Of a stretch of 64,000 bases of DNA, positions 18,317 to 26,267 are shown one piece after another. Origin of the DNA: Nonomuraea endophytica (lineage in GTDB: Bacteria > Actinomycetota > Actinomycetes > Streptosporangiales > Streptosporangiaceae); the NCBI RefSeq assembly GCF_014203235.1, contig NZ_JACHIN010000009.1:251539-315538 (forward strand). The letters run 5' to 3'. Every line of letters begins with the position of its first letter. Positions within the stretch are counted from its first letter, which is position 1. The notes beneath the pieces are model-generated. The model saw only the letters and a list, made by a program, of their open reading frames with translations, was not told where the DNA came from and made no database searches. A program made the position numbers and the translations under genes.

Positions 18317-20005
18317 ATGCGCTCCCTGCCTGAAGCCGATCCCGGCACCCCTGACATACGCACGCCCTTCCGCTACCTGCTGTGGAACGCGCTGCGGCAG
18401 AAAACCGCGCTCTCGATCGGCATCGGATTCGCCACCCTCTGGTGGCTGGGACAGGCGCTCGTCCCCGCCGTGCTCGGCAAGGGCGTCGACGCCGTCACCG
18501 CCAAGGACACCCGCGCGCTGCTGATCTGGTCGGCGGTGATGCTCGGGCTGGGCCTGCTGCAGGCCTTCGCCGGCATCATGCGCCACCGCTTCGCCGTCTA
18601 CAACTGGCTGGCCGCCGCGTACCGCACCGTCCAGCTCACCACCCGCCACGCCACCCGCCTCGGCGCCACGCTGCCCAAGAGGCTGTCGACCGGTGAGGTC
18701 ATCAGCGTCGGCAACTCCGACATCGCGCACATCGGCAGCTCGATGGACATCCTGCTGCGTGGCACCGGCTCGGTTGTGGCGATCGTCACCGTCACGATCT
18801 ACCTCATCTCCACCTCCCTGCCGCTCGGCCTGCTCGTGCTCTTCGGCGTGCCGCTCATGGCCATCGCCGTCGGCCCGCTGCTCAAGCCGCTGCACAAGCG
18901 CCAGAAGGCCCACCGCGACCTGCAGGGCGAGCTGTCCACACGCTCCGCCGACATCGTCTCCGGCCTGCGCGTCCTGCGCGGCATCGGCGGCGAGCAGGTC
19001 TTCTCCGGCCGCTACCAGGAAGAGTCCCAGCGCGTACGCCACGCCGGCGTCCGCGTGGCCGGCATCGAGTCGCTGCTCGAAGGCGCCCAGATCCTCCTGC
19101 CCGGCGTGCTCATCGCCGTCGTCACCGGCATCGGCGCCTCCTTCGCGCTCGGCGGCCAGATCACCGCCGGCCAGCTCGTCGCCTTCTACGGCTACGCCGT
19201 CTTCCTCATCGGCCCCATGCGCACCCTCACCGAGGCCGCCGACAAGCTGACCAAGGGCCACGTCGCCGCGCGCCGCGTGGTCCGGATCCTGTCGATGGAG
19301 CCCGAGGTCGACGGCGGCACCGGCGCCTCCGACGGCGGCGTCCTGCGCGACTCCTACAGCGGCGTCACCCTCCAGCCCGGCACCATGACCGCGCTGGCCG
19401 CCCCCACGCCCGAGCAGGCCATCGAAGTCGCCGACCGCCTCGGCCGCTACGTCCCCGGCGACGTCACCTTCGGCGGCGTCGACCTGGCCGAGCTGCCGAT
19501 CCCCGAGGTCCGCGAGCGCATCCTGGTCGCCGACAACGCCGCCCGCCTGTTCTCCGGCCGCCTGCGCGACGAGCTCGACGTGCGCGGCAACGCCACCATC
19601 GACGAGGTACGCCACGCGCTGCGGACCGCCTGCGCCGAAGACATCGTGGACGCGCTGCCCGACGGCCTCGACACCGTGGTCGCCGAGAGCGGCCGCGAGT
19701 TCTCCGGCGGCCAGCAGCAGCGGCTGCGCCTGGCCCGCGCCCTCGTGGCCGACCCCGAGGTGCTCGTGCTCGTCGAGCCCACCAGCGCCGTCGACGCCCA
19801 CAGCGAGGCCCGCATCGCCGAGCGGCTCGCCAAGGCCCGCGCCGGCAAGACCACGCTGATCTGCACCACCAGCCCGCTCGTGCTCGACCGCACCGAACAC
19901 GTCGTCTACCTGGAGGACGGCCGTGTCCACGCCGAAGGCCCGCACCGCGAACTGCTCGCCACGTCCAGCGCCTACTCGGCGACCGTCACGAGAGGAGAGG
20001 ACTGA
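18317..20005 (+). CDS. ABC exporter half-transporter 1, ATPase with degenerate Walker A/B but intact signature
   Basis: 562 residues: an exporter-type membrane domain (six helices, about 25-310) followed by an ATPase domain. The signature EFSGGQQQRLRLARAL is intact. Walker A is lost (TALAAPTPEQAI instead of GxxGxGKST), Walker B reads VLVLVEPTS with the Asp replaced by Val, the Q-loop lacks Gln (ILVADNAARLF) and the switch His is replaced by Ser (ICTTSPL). This subunit cannot bind and hydrolyse ATP normally. It supplies the working signature to partner 2. ATG at 18317 follows AGGC closely. Confidence 0.9.
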   Translation: MRSLPEADPGTPDIRTPFRYLLWNALRQKTALSIGIGFATLWWLGQALVPAVLGKGVDAVTAKDTRALLIWSAVMLGLGLLQAFAGIMRHRFAVYNWLAAAYRTVQLTTRHATRLGATLPKRLSTGEVISVGNSDIAHIGSSMDILLRGTGSVVAIVTVTIYLISTSLPLGLLVLFGVPLMAIAVGPLLKPLHKRQKAHRDLQGELSTRSADIVSGLRVLRGIGGEQVFSGRYQEESQRVRHAGVRVAGIESLLEGAQILLPGVLIAVVTGIGASFALGGQITAGQLVAFYGYAVFLIGPMRTLTEAADKLTKGHVAARRVVRILSMEPEVDGGTGASDGGVLRDSYSGVTLQPGTMTALAAPTPEQAIEVADRLGRYVPGDVTFGGVDLAELPIPEVRERILVADNAARLFSGRLRDELDVRGNATIDEVRHALRTACAEDIVDALPDGLDTVVAESGREFSGGQQQRLRLARALVADPEVLVLVEPTSAVDAHSEARIAERLAKARAGKTTLICTTSPLVLDRTEHVVYLEDGRVHAEGPHRELLATSSAYSATVTRGED

Positions 20006-20006
20006 C

Positions 20007-20100
20007 ATGGCTGCGGAGCGAACCCGACGCAGCGAACGGAATGGAGGGCCGAGGTACGAGGCACTCCGCGGAGTGAGTGAGGAGTGGTGAGCGACAAATG
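20007..20100 (+). repeat. Intercistronic repeat element copy 2 (between the two ABC genes), with a 27-codon ORF
   Basis: It starts two bases after the ABC1 stop and ends with the ATG of ABC2. The small ORF (20007-20090) encodes a peptide with the core ERTRRSERNGGPRYE, against ERTRRTERSGGPRYE in copy 1. The final TGAGCGACAAATG matches TGAGCGACCAATG of copy 1, including the 7-base gap to the next gene. The perfect palindrome CACTCCGCGGAGTG lies in its second half. About 85% of bases match copy 1 over the core. Confidence 0.8.
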
Positions 20101-21849
20101 AGCAGGGAGATCCTGCCGGTCGCCGACCAGAAGCAGGTCCGTGCCTACGCCCGCCGGCTGACGCTCAAATACCCGCGCCGGCTCACCGTCGCGCTCGCGC
20201 TGCACGGGCTGGCCGCCGTGTCGGGCCTGGCCGTGCCGTGGCAGCTCGGCCGGCTGGTCCAGGACGTACAGGACGGCGCCCGGGTCAACGTGTGGATCGT
20301 CGGCCTGGCCATCGGCGGCTTCCTGCTCATGCAGGCGCTGCTGGTGCGTTTCGCCGTGCTCGCCTCCTCCCGGCTCGGCGAACGCGTGCTGGCCGAGCTG
20401 CGCGAGGAGTTCGTCGACCGCGTGCTCGGGCTGCCGCTCTCCACCGTCGAGCGGGCGGGCTCCGGTGACCTGATCACCCGTACGTCTCGGGACGTCGACT
20501 CGCTGTCCAGGACGGTGCGGCACGCCGTACCGGAGACACTGATCGCGATCGTCACCTTCGCGATCACCATCGGCGCGCTGCTGCTGGTCAGCCCGCTGCT
20601 CACGCTGCCCATGCTGATCGCCGCGCCCATTCTGTGGATCGCCACCCGCTGGTACCTGCGCCGGGCGCGCGACGGCTACCTGCGCGAGAACGCGGCCTAC
20701 GCCGACATGACCGAGGGCCTGGCCGAGACCGTCGAAGGCGCCCGTGCCGTCGAGGCCCTGGGCCTGCAGCGCCGGCGCGCCGACCGTACCGACCGCGACA
20801 TCACCGCCTCCTACGCCGCCGAGCGCTACACCCTCGGGCTGCGCACGGTCTGGTTCCCCGCCGTGGAACTCGGCTACGTGCTGCCCGTCGTCGTCAGCCT
20901 GATGGTCGGCGGCCTCTTCTACATCAACGACTGGGTCACGCTCGCCCAGGTCACCGCCGCCACCCTCTACGCGCAGCAGCTCATCGACCCGCTCGACCGC
21001 TTCCTCATGTGGATCGACGAGCTCCAGGTCGGCGGCGCCGCCATGTCCCGCCTGCTGGGCGTGGCCAACGTGCCCGACGACCGCACCGCCACCGGCGCCC
21101 GGCCCGCGGGCGAACACCTGGAGGCCGACGACGTCCGCTACGCCTACCGGACCGGCCGGGACGTCCTGCACGGCGTCTCGCTGACCGTCGCGCCCGGCGA
21201 ACGCCTGGCCATGGTCGGCCCGTCCGGCGCCGGCAAGTCCACGCTCGGCAGGTTGCTGGCCGGCATCCACGGCCCGCGTACCGGCGCCGTGACCGTCGGC
21301 GACGTCCCCCTGGTGGACCTCCCCCTGGACGACCTGCGCGGCCACGTCGCCCTCGTCACCCAGGAACACCACGTCTTCAAGGGCACGCTGCGCGACAACC
21401 TGCTCATCGCCCGTCCCGACGCCACCGACGATCGGGTACGGCAGGCGCTGGCGGCCGTCGACGCCCTCGACTGGGCGCTGGCCCTGGACGACGGCCTCGA
21501 CACGGAAGTCGGCTCCGGCGGCCTGGCCGTGTCCCCGGCCCAGGCCCAGCAGCTGGCACTGGCCCGCCTGGTCCTGGCCGACCCGCACACCCTGGTACTC
21601 GACGAGGCCACCTCCCTCATCGACCCGCGAGCGGCCAGAAACCTGGAACGCTCACTGGCCGCCGTCCTGGAGGGCCGCACCGTCATCGCCATCGCCCACC
21701 GCCTGTACACGGCCCACGACGCCGACCGGGTCGCGGTGGTGGAGGACGGGACGATCAGCGAACTGGGCAGCCACGACGAACTCGTGGCCCAGGGCGGCTC
21801 CTACGCCGCCTTGTGGTCCAGCTGGCACGGCACCCCCGCCCCCCACTAA
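20098..21849 (+). CDS. ABC exporter half-transporter 2, ATPase with intact Walker A/B but degenerate signature
   Basis: 583 residues: six-helix exporter membrane domain (about 20-320), then an ATPase domain. Walker A AMVGPSGAGKST, Q-loop VALVTQEHHVF, Walker B TLVLDEATS and switch His IAHRL are all intact. The ABC signature reads VSPAQAQQ instead of LSGGQ. Its intact ATP site must pair with the intact signature of partner 1; the other composite site is dead. ATG at 20098 is supplied by the repeat element. Substrate unknown. Confidence 0.92.
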   Translation: MSREILPVADQKQVRAYARRLTLKYPRRLTVALALHGLAAVSGLAVPWQLGRLVQDVQDGARVNVWIVGLAIGGFLLMQALLVRFAVLASSRLGERVLAELREEFVDRVLGLPLSTVERAGSGDLITRTSRDVDSLSRTVRHAVPETLIAIVTFAITIGALLLVSPLLTLPMLIAAPILWIATRWYLRRARDGYLRENAAYADMTEGLAETVEGARAVEALGLQRRRADRTDRDITASYAAERYTLGLRTVWFPAVELGYVLPVVVSLMVGGLFYINDWVTLAQVTAATLYAQQLIDPLDRFLMWIDELQVGGAAMSRLLGVANVPDDRTATGARPAGEHLEADDVRYAYRTGRDVLHGVSLTVAPGERLAMVGPSGAGKSTLGRLLAGIHGPRTGAVTVGDVPLVDLPLDDLRGHVALVTQEHHVFKGTLRDNLLIARPDATDDRVRQALAAVDALDWALALDDGLDTEVGSGGLAVSPAQAQQLALARLVLADPHTLVLDEATSLIDPRAARNLERSLAAVLEGRTVIAIAHRLYTAHDADRVAVVEDGTISELGSHDELVAQGGSYAALWSSWHGTPAPH

Positions 21850-22005
21850 CCCCCACCCCCTCCGATCTCGGGTCCCGATCTCTCGGGCTCGGGTCTTGGT
21901 GGTCCGATTTGGAGCCTGGGTCCTGGTCACCCGATCTTGGGTCTCGGTCTTCCTGGTCTGGGGTCTTGGTCCGTCCGATTTGGGACTCGGGTGGTTGCAT
22001 GGGTG
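21850..22005. repeat. Degenerate GGGTCTTGGT-type low-complexity intergenic stretch
   Basis: Loose repeats of CTCGGGTC / GGGTCTTGGT / CCGATTTGG occupy the gap after ABC2. No coding pattern is seen. Confidence 0.55.
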
Positions 22006-22035
22006 AGCCCCGCTCCGGGTTTCTGGAGCGGGGCT
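22006..22035. terminator. Bidirectional terminator between ABC2 and the DUF998 gene
   Basis: An 11-base perfect stem AGCCCCGCTCC / GGAGCGGGGCT with an 8-base loop lies between convergent genes. Confidence 0.8.
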
Positions 22036-22072
22036 TGGTGGGTGGGGGCCGCTTGCCGTACACGGTGATGGG

Positions 22073-22714
22073 TCAGGGGTGGTTGCGCAGGCGGTAGGCG
22101 ACCGTGGAGACCCAGGCCAGCGCGACCGACACCCCGATCGCCAGGGTGAGGGAGCCGAACCGGCCGCCGCTCATCGCCCAGCCGTTGCCCAGGATGACGG
22201 CCACGCCGGCCGCCCGGGAGATGATCGCGGAGGTGCGGTCGCCGGTGCGGGTGAAGTGGCGGCCCAGGACGAAACCGGCGGCGGCCAGTGCGAAGAAGGT
22301 GATCGAGCCGGCGGCCATGTGGGCGATCGCGTGCCAGCTCATCCCGGCCGGAGGGCCTGCCGGGGTGCCGACCGGGAAGCCGTCGCCGGCGTCCATGGTG
22401 AAGGCTCCGGCGGCGATCATCCCGACGCCGACGGTGCGGATCAGGCGGGGTGTCCAGACGCCGCCCGGCCGGCCGTGCAGGGCGCGGCGCAGGCCGGTCG
22501 CGCCTGCGATGAACAGCACCCCGACCGTGACGAAGGTGGCGATCTGGATCCAGCCGAGTTCGCCGGTGGCCAGCTGGCTGAGCGGGTGGCGGGTGAGGTC
22601 GAAGCCCGCGCGGGTGAACGCCTGGGCCAGGGAGACCACCACCCAGACCGGTGCGGCGAGCGCGGCGGCGGTCAGCAGCGTGCGGGTGGTGATGGGGGCG
22701 GTGGTGGTGGTCAT
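22073..22714 (-). CDS. DUF998 family membrane protein
   Basis: 213 residues with about six membrane helices. It has the DUF998 hallmarks: first helix, then HPLSQLATGELGWIQ, and later MDAGDGFPVG with WHAIAHMAAG. Function is not established for the family. ATG at 22714 follows AAAGGAC. It is divergent from the YCII/sigma gene pair. Confidence 0.85.
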   Translation of the reverse strand: MTTTTAPITTRTLLTAAALAAPVWVVVSLAQAFTRAGFDLTRHPLSQLATGELGWIQIATFVTVGVLFIAGATGLRRALHGRPGGVWTPRLIRTVGVGMIAAGAFTMDAGDGFPVGTPAGPPAGMSWHAIAHMAAGSITFFALAAAGFVLGRHFTRTGDRTSAIISRAAGVAVILGNGWAMSGGRFGSLTLAIGVSVALAWVSTVAYRLRNHP

Positions 22715-22788
22715 TTGTCGGGTCCTTTCGGTGTCTTCTGCTTACGCGTCGCTCGGGGCATGTGACAGGGAACGCTAGGGTGTGCGGC

Positions 22789-23106
22789 ATGAGGTTTTTG
22801 CTGACGACCATGGGCCAGCCGAGGGCTGATGAGGCGCTTCAGATGGAGATGGGGAAGTTCATCCAGGAGCTGACCGAGGCGGGCGCGCTGATCGCCACCG
22901 GCGGCATGGAGCTGGGTGGCACCCTGATCAAGTCGGTCGGCGGCGAGATCACCGTCATGGACGGTCCGTTCGCCGAGGCCAAGGAGATGGCGGGCGGGTT
23001 CGCGCTGATCGACGTCGGCTCCCGGGAGGAGGCGCTGGAGCTCTCCCGGCGCTTCTTCGCGATCATCGGGGATGGTGAGGGCAGGATGCAGCTGATCTAC
23101 GGGTGA
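22789..23106 (+). CDS. YCII/DGPF-family protein, partner of the ECF42 sigma factor
   Basis: 105 residues, ferredoxin-like YCII fold with the diagnostic MDGPFAEAKE motif around residues 65-74. These proteins are the usual neighbours and targets of ECF42 sigma factors; their biochemical role is unclear. The ATG at 22789 is preceded by TAGGGT about 12 bases upstream, compatible with a leaderless message. Its stop overlaps the sigma-factor GTG by 4 bases. Confidence 0.9.
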   Translation: MRFLLTTMGQPRADEALQMEMGKFIQELTEAGALIATGGMELGGTLIKSVGGEITVMDGPFAEAKEMAGGFALIDVGSREEALELSRRFFAIIGDGEGRMQLIYG

Positions 23107-25421
23107 CGGCCGCAGCCGCGGTCAGCGCCGTCTGGAAGGCGGAGTCCGCACGGATCATCGCCGGTCTGACGCGGATGGTCAGGGATGTGGGCCTGGCCGA
23201 GGAACTTGCCCAGGACGCACTGGTTGCCGCTTTGGAGCAGTGGCCTGACCAGGGCGTACCTGACAATCCTGGGGCTTGGCTCATGACGGCGGCCAAGCGG
23301 CGCGCCGTCGACCACCTGCGGCGCGGCGAACGGCAGGGGCGCAAACACGCCGAGATCGCCCGCACGCTGGAGCAGGAGACCGGCCGGGACGCGGAGGCCG
23401 ACCGGGACGCCGGGGGCGCCGGGGCTGGTCTCGACGGGGAGCTGTCTGGGGCTTCGGGGCTGGACGATGATGTTCTGCGCCTGATGTTCATCTCGAGCCA
23501 TCCGGTCCTGCCCACCGAGCAACGGGCCGCGCTGACCCTGCGCCTGCTCGGTGGGCTGACCTCCCAGGAGATCGCGCGTGCCTTCCTGGTCCCCGAGCAG
23601 ACCGTCGCCCAGCGCATCGCCAGGGCCAAGCGCACGCTGGCCGACGAGCAGATCCCCTTCGAACTCCCGCCCGGCCCCGAACTCGCCACCCGCCTGGCCT
23701 CCGTCCTGGAGGTCCTCTACCTGATCTTCAACGAGGGCTACTCCGCCACGGCCGGCGACGACCTGACCCGCCCCGCCCTCGCCCTGGAAGCCCTCCGCCT
23801 GGGACGCCTGCTGGCCGGCCTGGCTCCCGACGAGGCCGAGGTGCACGGTCTCGTCGCGCTGATGGAGATCCAGCAGTCGCGCTCGGCCGCCCGCACCGGT
23901 CCGTCCGGCGAACCCGTCCAGCTCCACGAGCAAGACCGCGGCCTCTGGGACCGGGACCTGATCAATCGCGGCTTCGCCTCGATGCTGCGCGCCCGCCAGT
24001 CCGGCGGCCCCCTGGGTCCCTACGTCCTGCAGGCCGCCATCGCCGTCTCCCACGCCCAGGCCGACAGCGCCGCCGAGACCAACTGGCCCCAGATCGCCGC
24101 CCTGTACGGGGCATTGGCCCGCTTGATGCCGTCTCCGGTCGTCCAGCTCAACCGCGCCGTGGCCGTGGGCATGGCCGAGGGCCCGGAGGCAGGGCTGCTG
24201 CTGATCGACGAGCTGACCAGGGACCCGGCCCTGAAGGACTACCACCCGCTGTCGGTGGTGCATGGCGACCTGCTGGCCCGGTTGGGGCGGCACGAGGAGG
24301 CCAGGACCCAGTTCGAACGCGCCGCCACCCTGACCCGAAACGCCGCCGAACGCACCTTCCTCCTCAAACGCGCCACCACCCCACACGCACCCACCACCCC
24401 CCACGCACCCACCACCCCACAGCCCTACACCCCCGCGCCCGAGACCACGGCCCCGCCCGGCGGCGGGACCAGGCCGGACAGCGCAGCTGAGCTCGACACC
24501 CTCACGGCCGAGACCATGGCCCCGCCCGGCAGCATGACCAGGCCGGACAGCGTCACTGGACCCGACGCCTCGCCCCGCCCGGCCGCTGTCGCTGGGCCCG
24601 ATACCGACGCGCCCGGCGCTCCGCCCCGATCGGACGGCACCACCGCGTCCGAGCTTGGCGTGGAACCGGTCGGGGCGTTGGGGGAGGTGGTGGAGGGGTT
24701 TCTGGCGCGGGTGGATCTGGGGGCGGAGACGTTGCGGTCCTATGGGCAGACGTTGCGGAGGCTCCGGCTGGACCTGGGGCCTCGTACGCCGCTGGGTGCG
24801 GTGGACGCCGCGATGGTGGCCAGGGTGTTCGCGCTCGCCTGGGGTACGGCCGCGCCCAAGACCTGGAACCGGCACCGCGCCGCCGTACGCTCATTCTCGG
24901 CATGGGCCGCCATCCCCGACCTCTCCACCGACCTGGAACGCAGAGCGGAGAGCCGCGAACGGCGCCCGGCCGTGGACGGGCCCGGACTGCAAGCCCTGTG
25001 GCGCCACCCGTCTCTGCGTGAGCGGACCCTGTGGCGCCTCATCCACGAGTCCGGCGCCGGCGCGAAGACCGTGCTCTCCCTCAACGTCGAGGACCTGGAC
25101 CTGGAAGCGCGCCGCGCCCGCGTGGGTCCGACGTGGATCACCTGGGGCTACGGCACCGCCGAACTCCTGTCCGGCCTGCTGGCGGGCCGGTCGAGAGGCC
25201 CGGTCTTCCTGGCCGACCGCAGACCCGCGCCGGCCCGCAGACCGAAGCCCGAAGACCTGTGCCCGGTGACGGGCCGGGGCCGGCTGTCGTACGAGCGTTC
25301 GGAGTATCTCTTCAAGCAGGCCTCCGGCGGCTTCACACTTCATCAACTTAAAGTCTGGAATAGAGCATTCCGTTCTGCTAGAGTAGAGCCATCGAACGAA
25401 AGCGAAAGGGAGCTCTCATGA
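23103..25421 (+). CDS. ECF42-type sigma factor fused in frame to a truncated, inactive tyrosine recombinase
   Basis: 772 residues in one open frame. Residues 1-75 are sigma region 2 (EELAQDALVAALEQWP, NPGAWLMTAAKRRAVDHLRR); about 130-180 are region 4 (GLTSQEIARAFLVPEQTVAQ). Residues 180-424 are the TPR-like extension that defines ECF42 (LIFNEGYSA, LYGALARLMPSPVVQLNRAV), and such proteins normally end there. Here a Pro/Thr-rich linker (about 425-515) with in-frame repeats leads into an integrase-like region (about 516-748): core-binding TWNRHRAAVRSFSAWA, then LWRLIHESGAGAKTVLSLNVEDLDLE and LCPVTGRGRLSYERSE. The first catalytic Arg is Gly, the HxxR box is HQLK, and the rest including the Tyr is missing. 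Internal start of the recombinase part (for example Met ~472) cannot be excluded. Confidence 0.82.
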   Translation: MTAAAAVSAVWKAESARIIAGLTRMVRDVGLAEELAQDALVAALEQWPDQGVPDNPGAWLMTAAKRRAVDHLRRGERQGRKHAEIARTLEQETGRDAEADRDAGGAGAGLDGELSGASGLDDDVLRLMFISSHPVLPTEQRAALTLRLLGGLTSQEIARAFLVPEQTVAQRIARAKRTLADEQIPFELPPGPELATRLASVLEVLYLIFNEGYSATAGDDLTRPALALEALRLGRLLAGLAPDEAEVHGLVALMEIQQSRSAARTGPSGEPVQLHEQDRGLWDRDLINRGFASMLRARQSGGPLGPYVLQAAIAVSHAQADSAAETNWPQIAALYGALARLMPSPVVQLNRAVAVGMAEGPEAGLLLIDELTRDPALKDYHPLSVVHGDLLARLGRHEEARTQFERAATLTRNAAERTFLLKRATTPHAPTTPHAPTTPQPYTPAPETTAPPGGGTRPDSAAELDTLTAETMAPPGSMTRPDSVTGPDASPRPAAVAGPDTDAPGAPPRSDGTTASELGVEPVGALGEVVEGFLARVDLGAETLRSYGQTLRRLRLDLGPRTPLGAVDAAMVARVFALAWGTAAPKTWNRHRAAVRSFSAWAAIPDLSTDLERRAESRERRPAVDGPGLQALWRHPSLRERTLWRLIHESGAGAKTVLSLNVEDLDLEARRARVGPTWITWGYGTAELLSGLLAGRSRGPVFLADRRPAPARRPKPEDLCPVTGRGRLSYERSEYLFKQASGGFTLHQLKVWNRAFRSARVEPSNESERELS
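24441..24552 (+). repeat. 69-base in-frame repeat in the sigma-recombinase linker
   Basis: Two copies beginning GAGACCAYGGCCCCGCCCGG (24441 and 24510) are spaced 69 bases apart, exactly 23 codons, so the frame is kept. Upstream, CACGCACCCACCACCCC is also repeated around 24380-24420. The in-frame period supports a translated linker. Confidence 0.75.
25345..25417 (+). promoter_or_regulatory. Promoter-like AT-rich region with palindrome before the TIGR03086 gene
   Basis: Here the recombinase similarity stops abruptly and base composition drops. The region has a perfect inverted repeat GGAAT-AGAGC-ATTCC (25357-25371), a possible -10 TAGAGT (about 25379) and AAAGGGAG before the next ATG. The last ~24 codons of the sigma-recombinase fusion read through this region, which looks like the original promoter of the downstream gene. 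Confidence 0.5.
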
Positions 25422-26005
25422 CCGAGTGGAACATCCTCACCCAGGCCCACACCGCCCTCCGTCAGGCCGTCGCCGGCGTCCCGGACAACGGCTGGCAGCT
25501 CCCCACCCCCTGCTCGGACTGGAACGTCACCCAGGTCCTCCAGCACGCGGCCGGCGACCAGCTCGGCTACGCCAGCTTCCTGACCGGCGGCCCCCGCCCC
25601 GACGAGGACCCCTTCGCCCCCTCCGGCACCCTGTCGGCCTCGGTCGCGGACACCCTGGAGCCCGCCCTGGCCGCCGCCGAGCAGGCCTGGTCCGACGTGG
25701 CAGAGAACGCGGTGGACGTCCCCGTCCCGCTCCCGCCCTTCAAGCTCCCCGCCCCGGTGGCCGTGGGCGCCTGCGCCCTGGACGCCGCCGTGCACGCCTG
25801 GGACATCGCCATGGCCACCGGCCGTCCCTCCCCGCTGACCGCCGACCTGGCCCGCGACCTCCTCCCCGTCGCCCACCAGATCGTCGAAGGCCCCCGCGCC
25901 TACGGCATGTACGCCGCCGCCCTGGACGCCGAGGCCAACGACGACGCCGTGGCCACCCTCCTCCGCTACCTCGGCCGCAACCCCACCTGGACCCCCACCC
26001 CCTGA
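25418..26005 (+). CDS. TIGR03086-family (DinB-like, mycothiol-dependent enzyme fold) protein
   Basis: 195 residues. N-terminal PTPCSDWNVTQVLQHAAGDQ is the signature of the maleylpyruvate-isomerase/DinB-like N-terminal domain, with His in LQHAAG; AVHAWDIAMATG carries further metal-site residues. Members are proposed to be metal-dependent and mycothiol-linked; the substrate here is unknown. Its ATG overlaps the stop of the preceding fusion by 4 bases, but it also has its own promoter-like sequence. Confidence 0.85.
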   Translation: MTEWNILTQAHTALRQAVAGVPDNGWQLPTPCSDWNVTQVLQHAAGDQLGYASFLTGGPRPDEDPFAPSGTLSASVADTLEPALAAAEQAWSDVAENAVDVPVPLPPFKLPAPVAVGACALDAAVHAWDIAMATGRPSPLTADLARDLLPVAHQIVEGPRAYGMYAAALDAEANDDAVATLLRYLGRNPTWTPTP

Positions 26006-26267
26006 CCCCCACCACCCTGGCCACCCCTAGCTCCTCGGCAAGCCCCCCGGAAACCCCCGGTCCACCCAGAACCCCAAGCCCAACACCCAAGCAGCACGAC
26101 GGAGAACTGCGGGGTAGGGCGGGAAGGGGAGCCGAGGGCCGGGCGTCCGCCAGGGCCGGAGAATCCACGCGCCCAAGAAGCCACGGGCTGAGAAACCGCC
26201 TGGACCAGGTCAGGCCCTGCGGTGAGGCCCCATGGGGTTGAGCCCCCCGGGCGGGACAGGGCAGGAG
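26006..26267. other. Convergent intergenic region, no gene seen
   Basis: 262 bases between two convergent stops. It holds only C-rich then G-rich sequence and a CCCCATGGGG palindrome near 26230, possibly part of a termination region. No coding pattern or repeat was found. Confidence 0.5.

Noticed and set aside
23103..25421. Integrase part as evidence of an intact mobile element
   Set aside because: Catalytic residues are missing and no attachment site, excisionase or flanking repeat was found.
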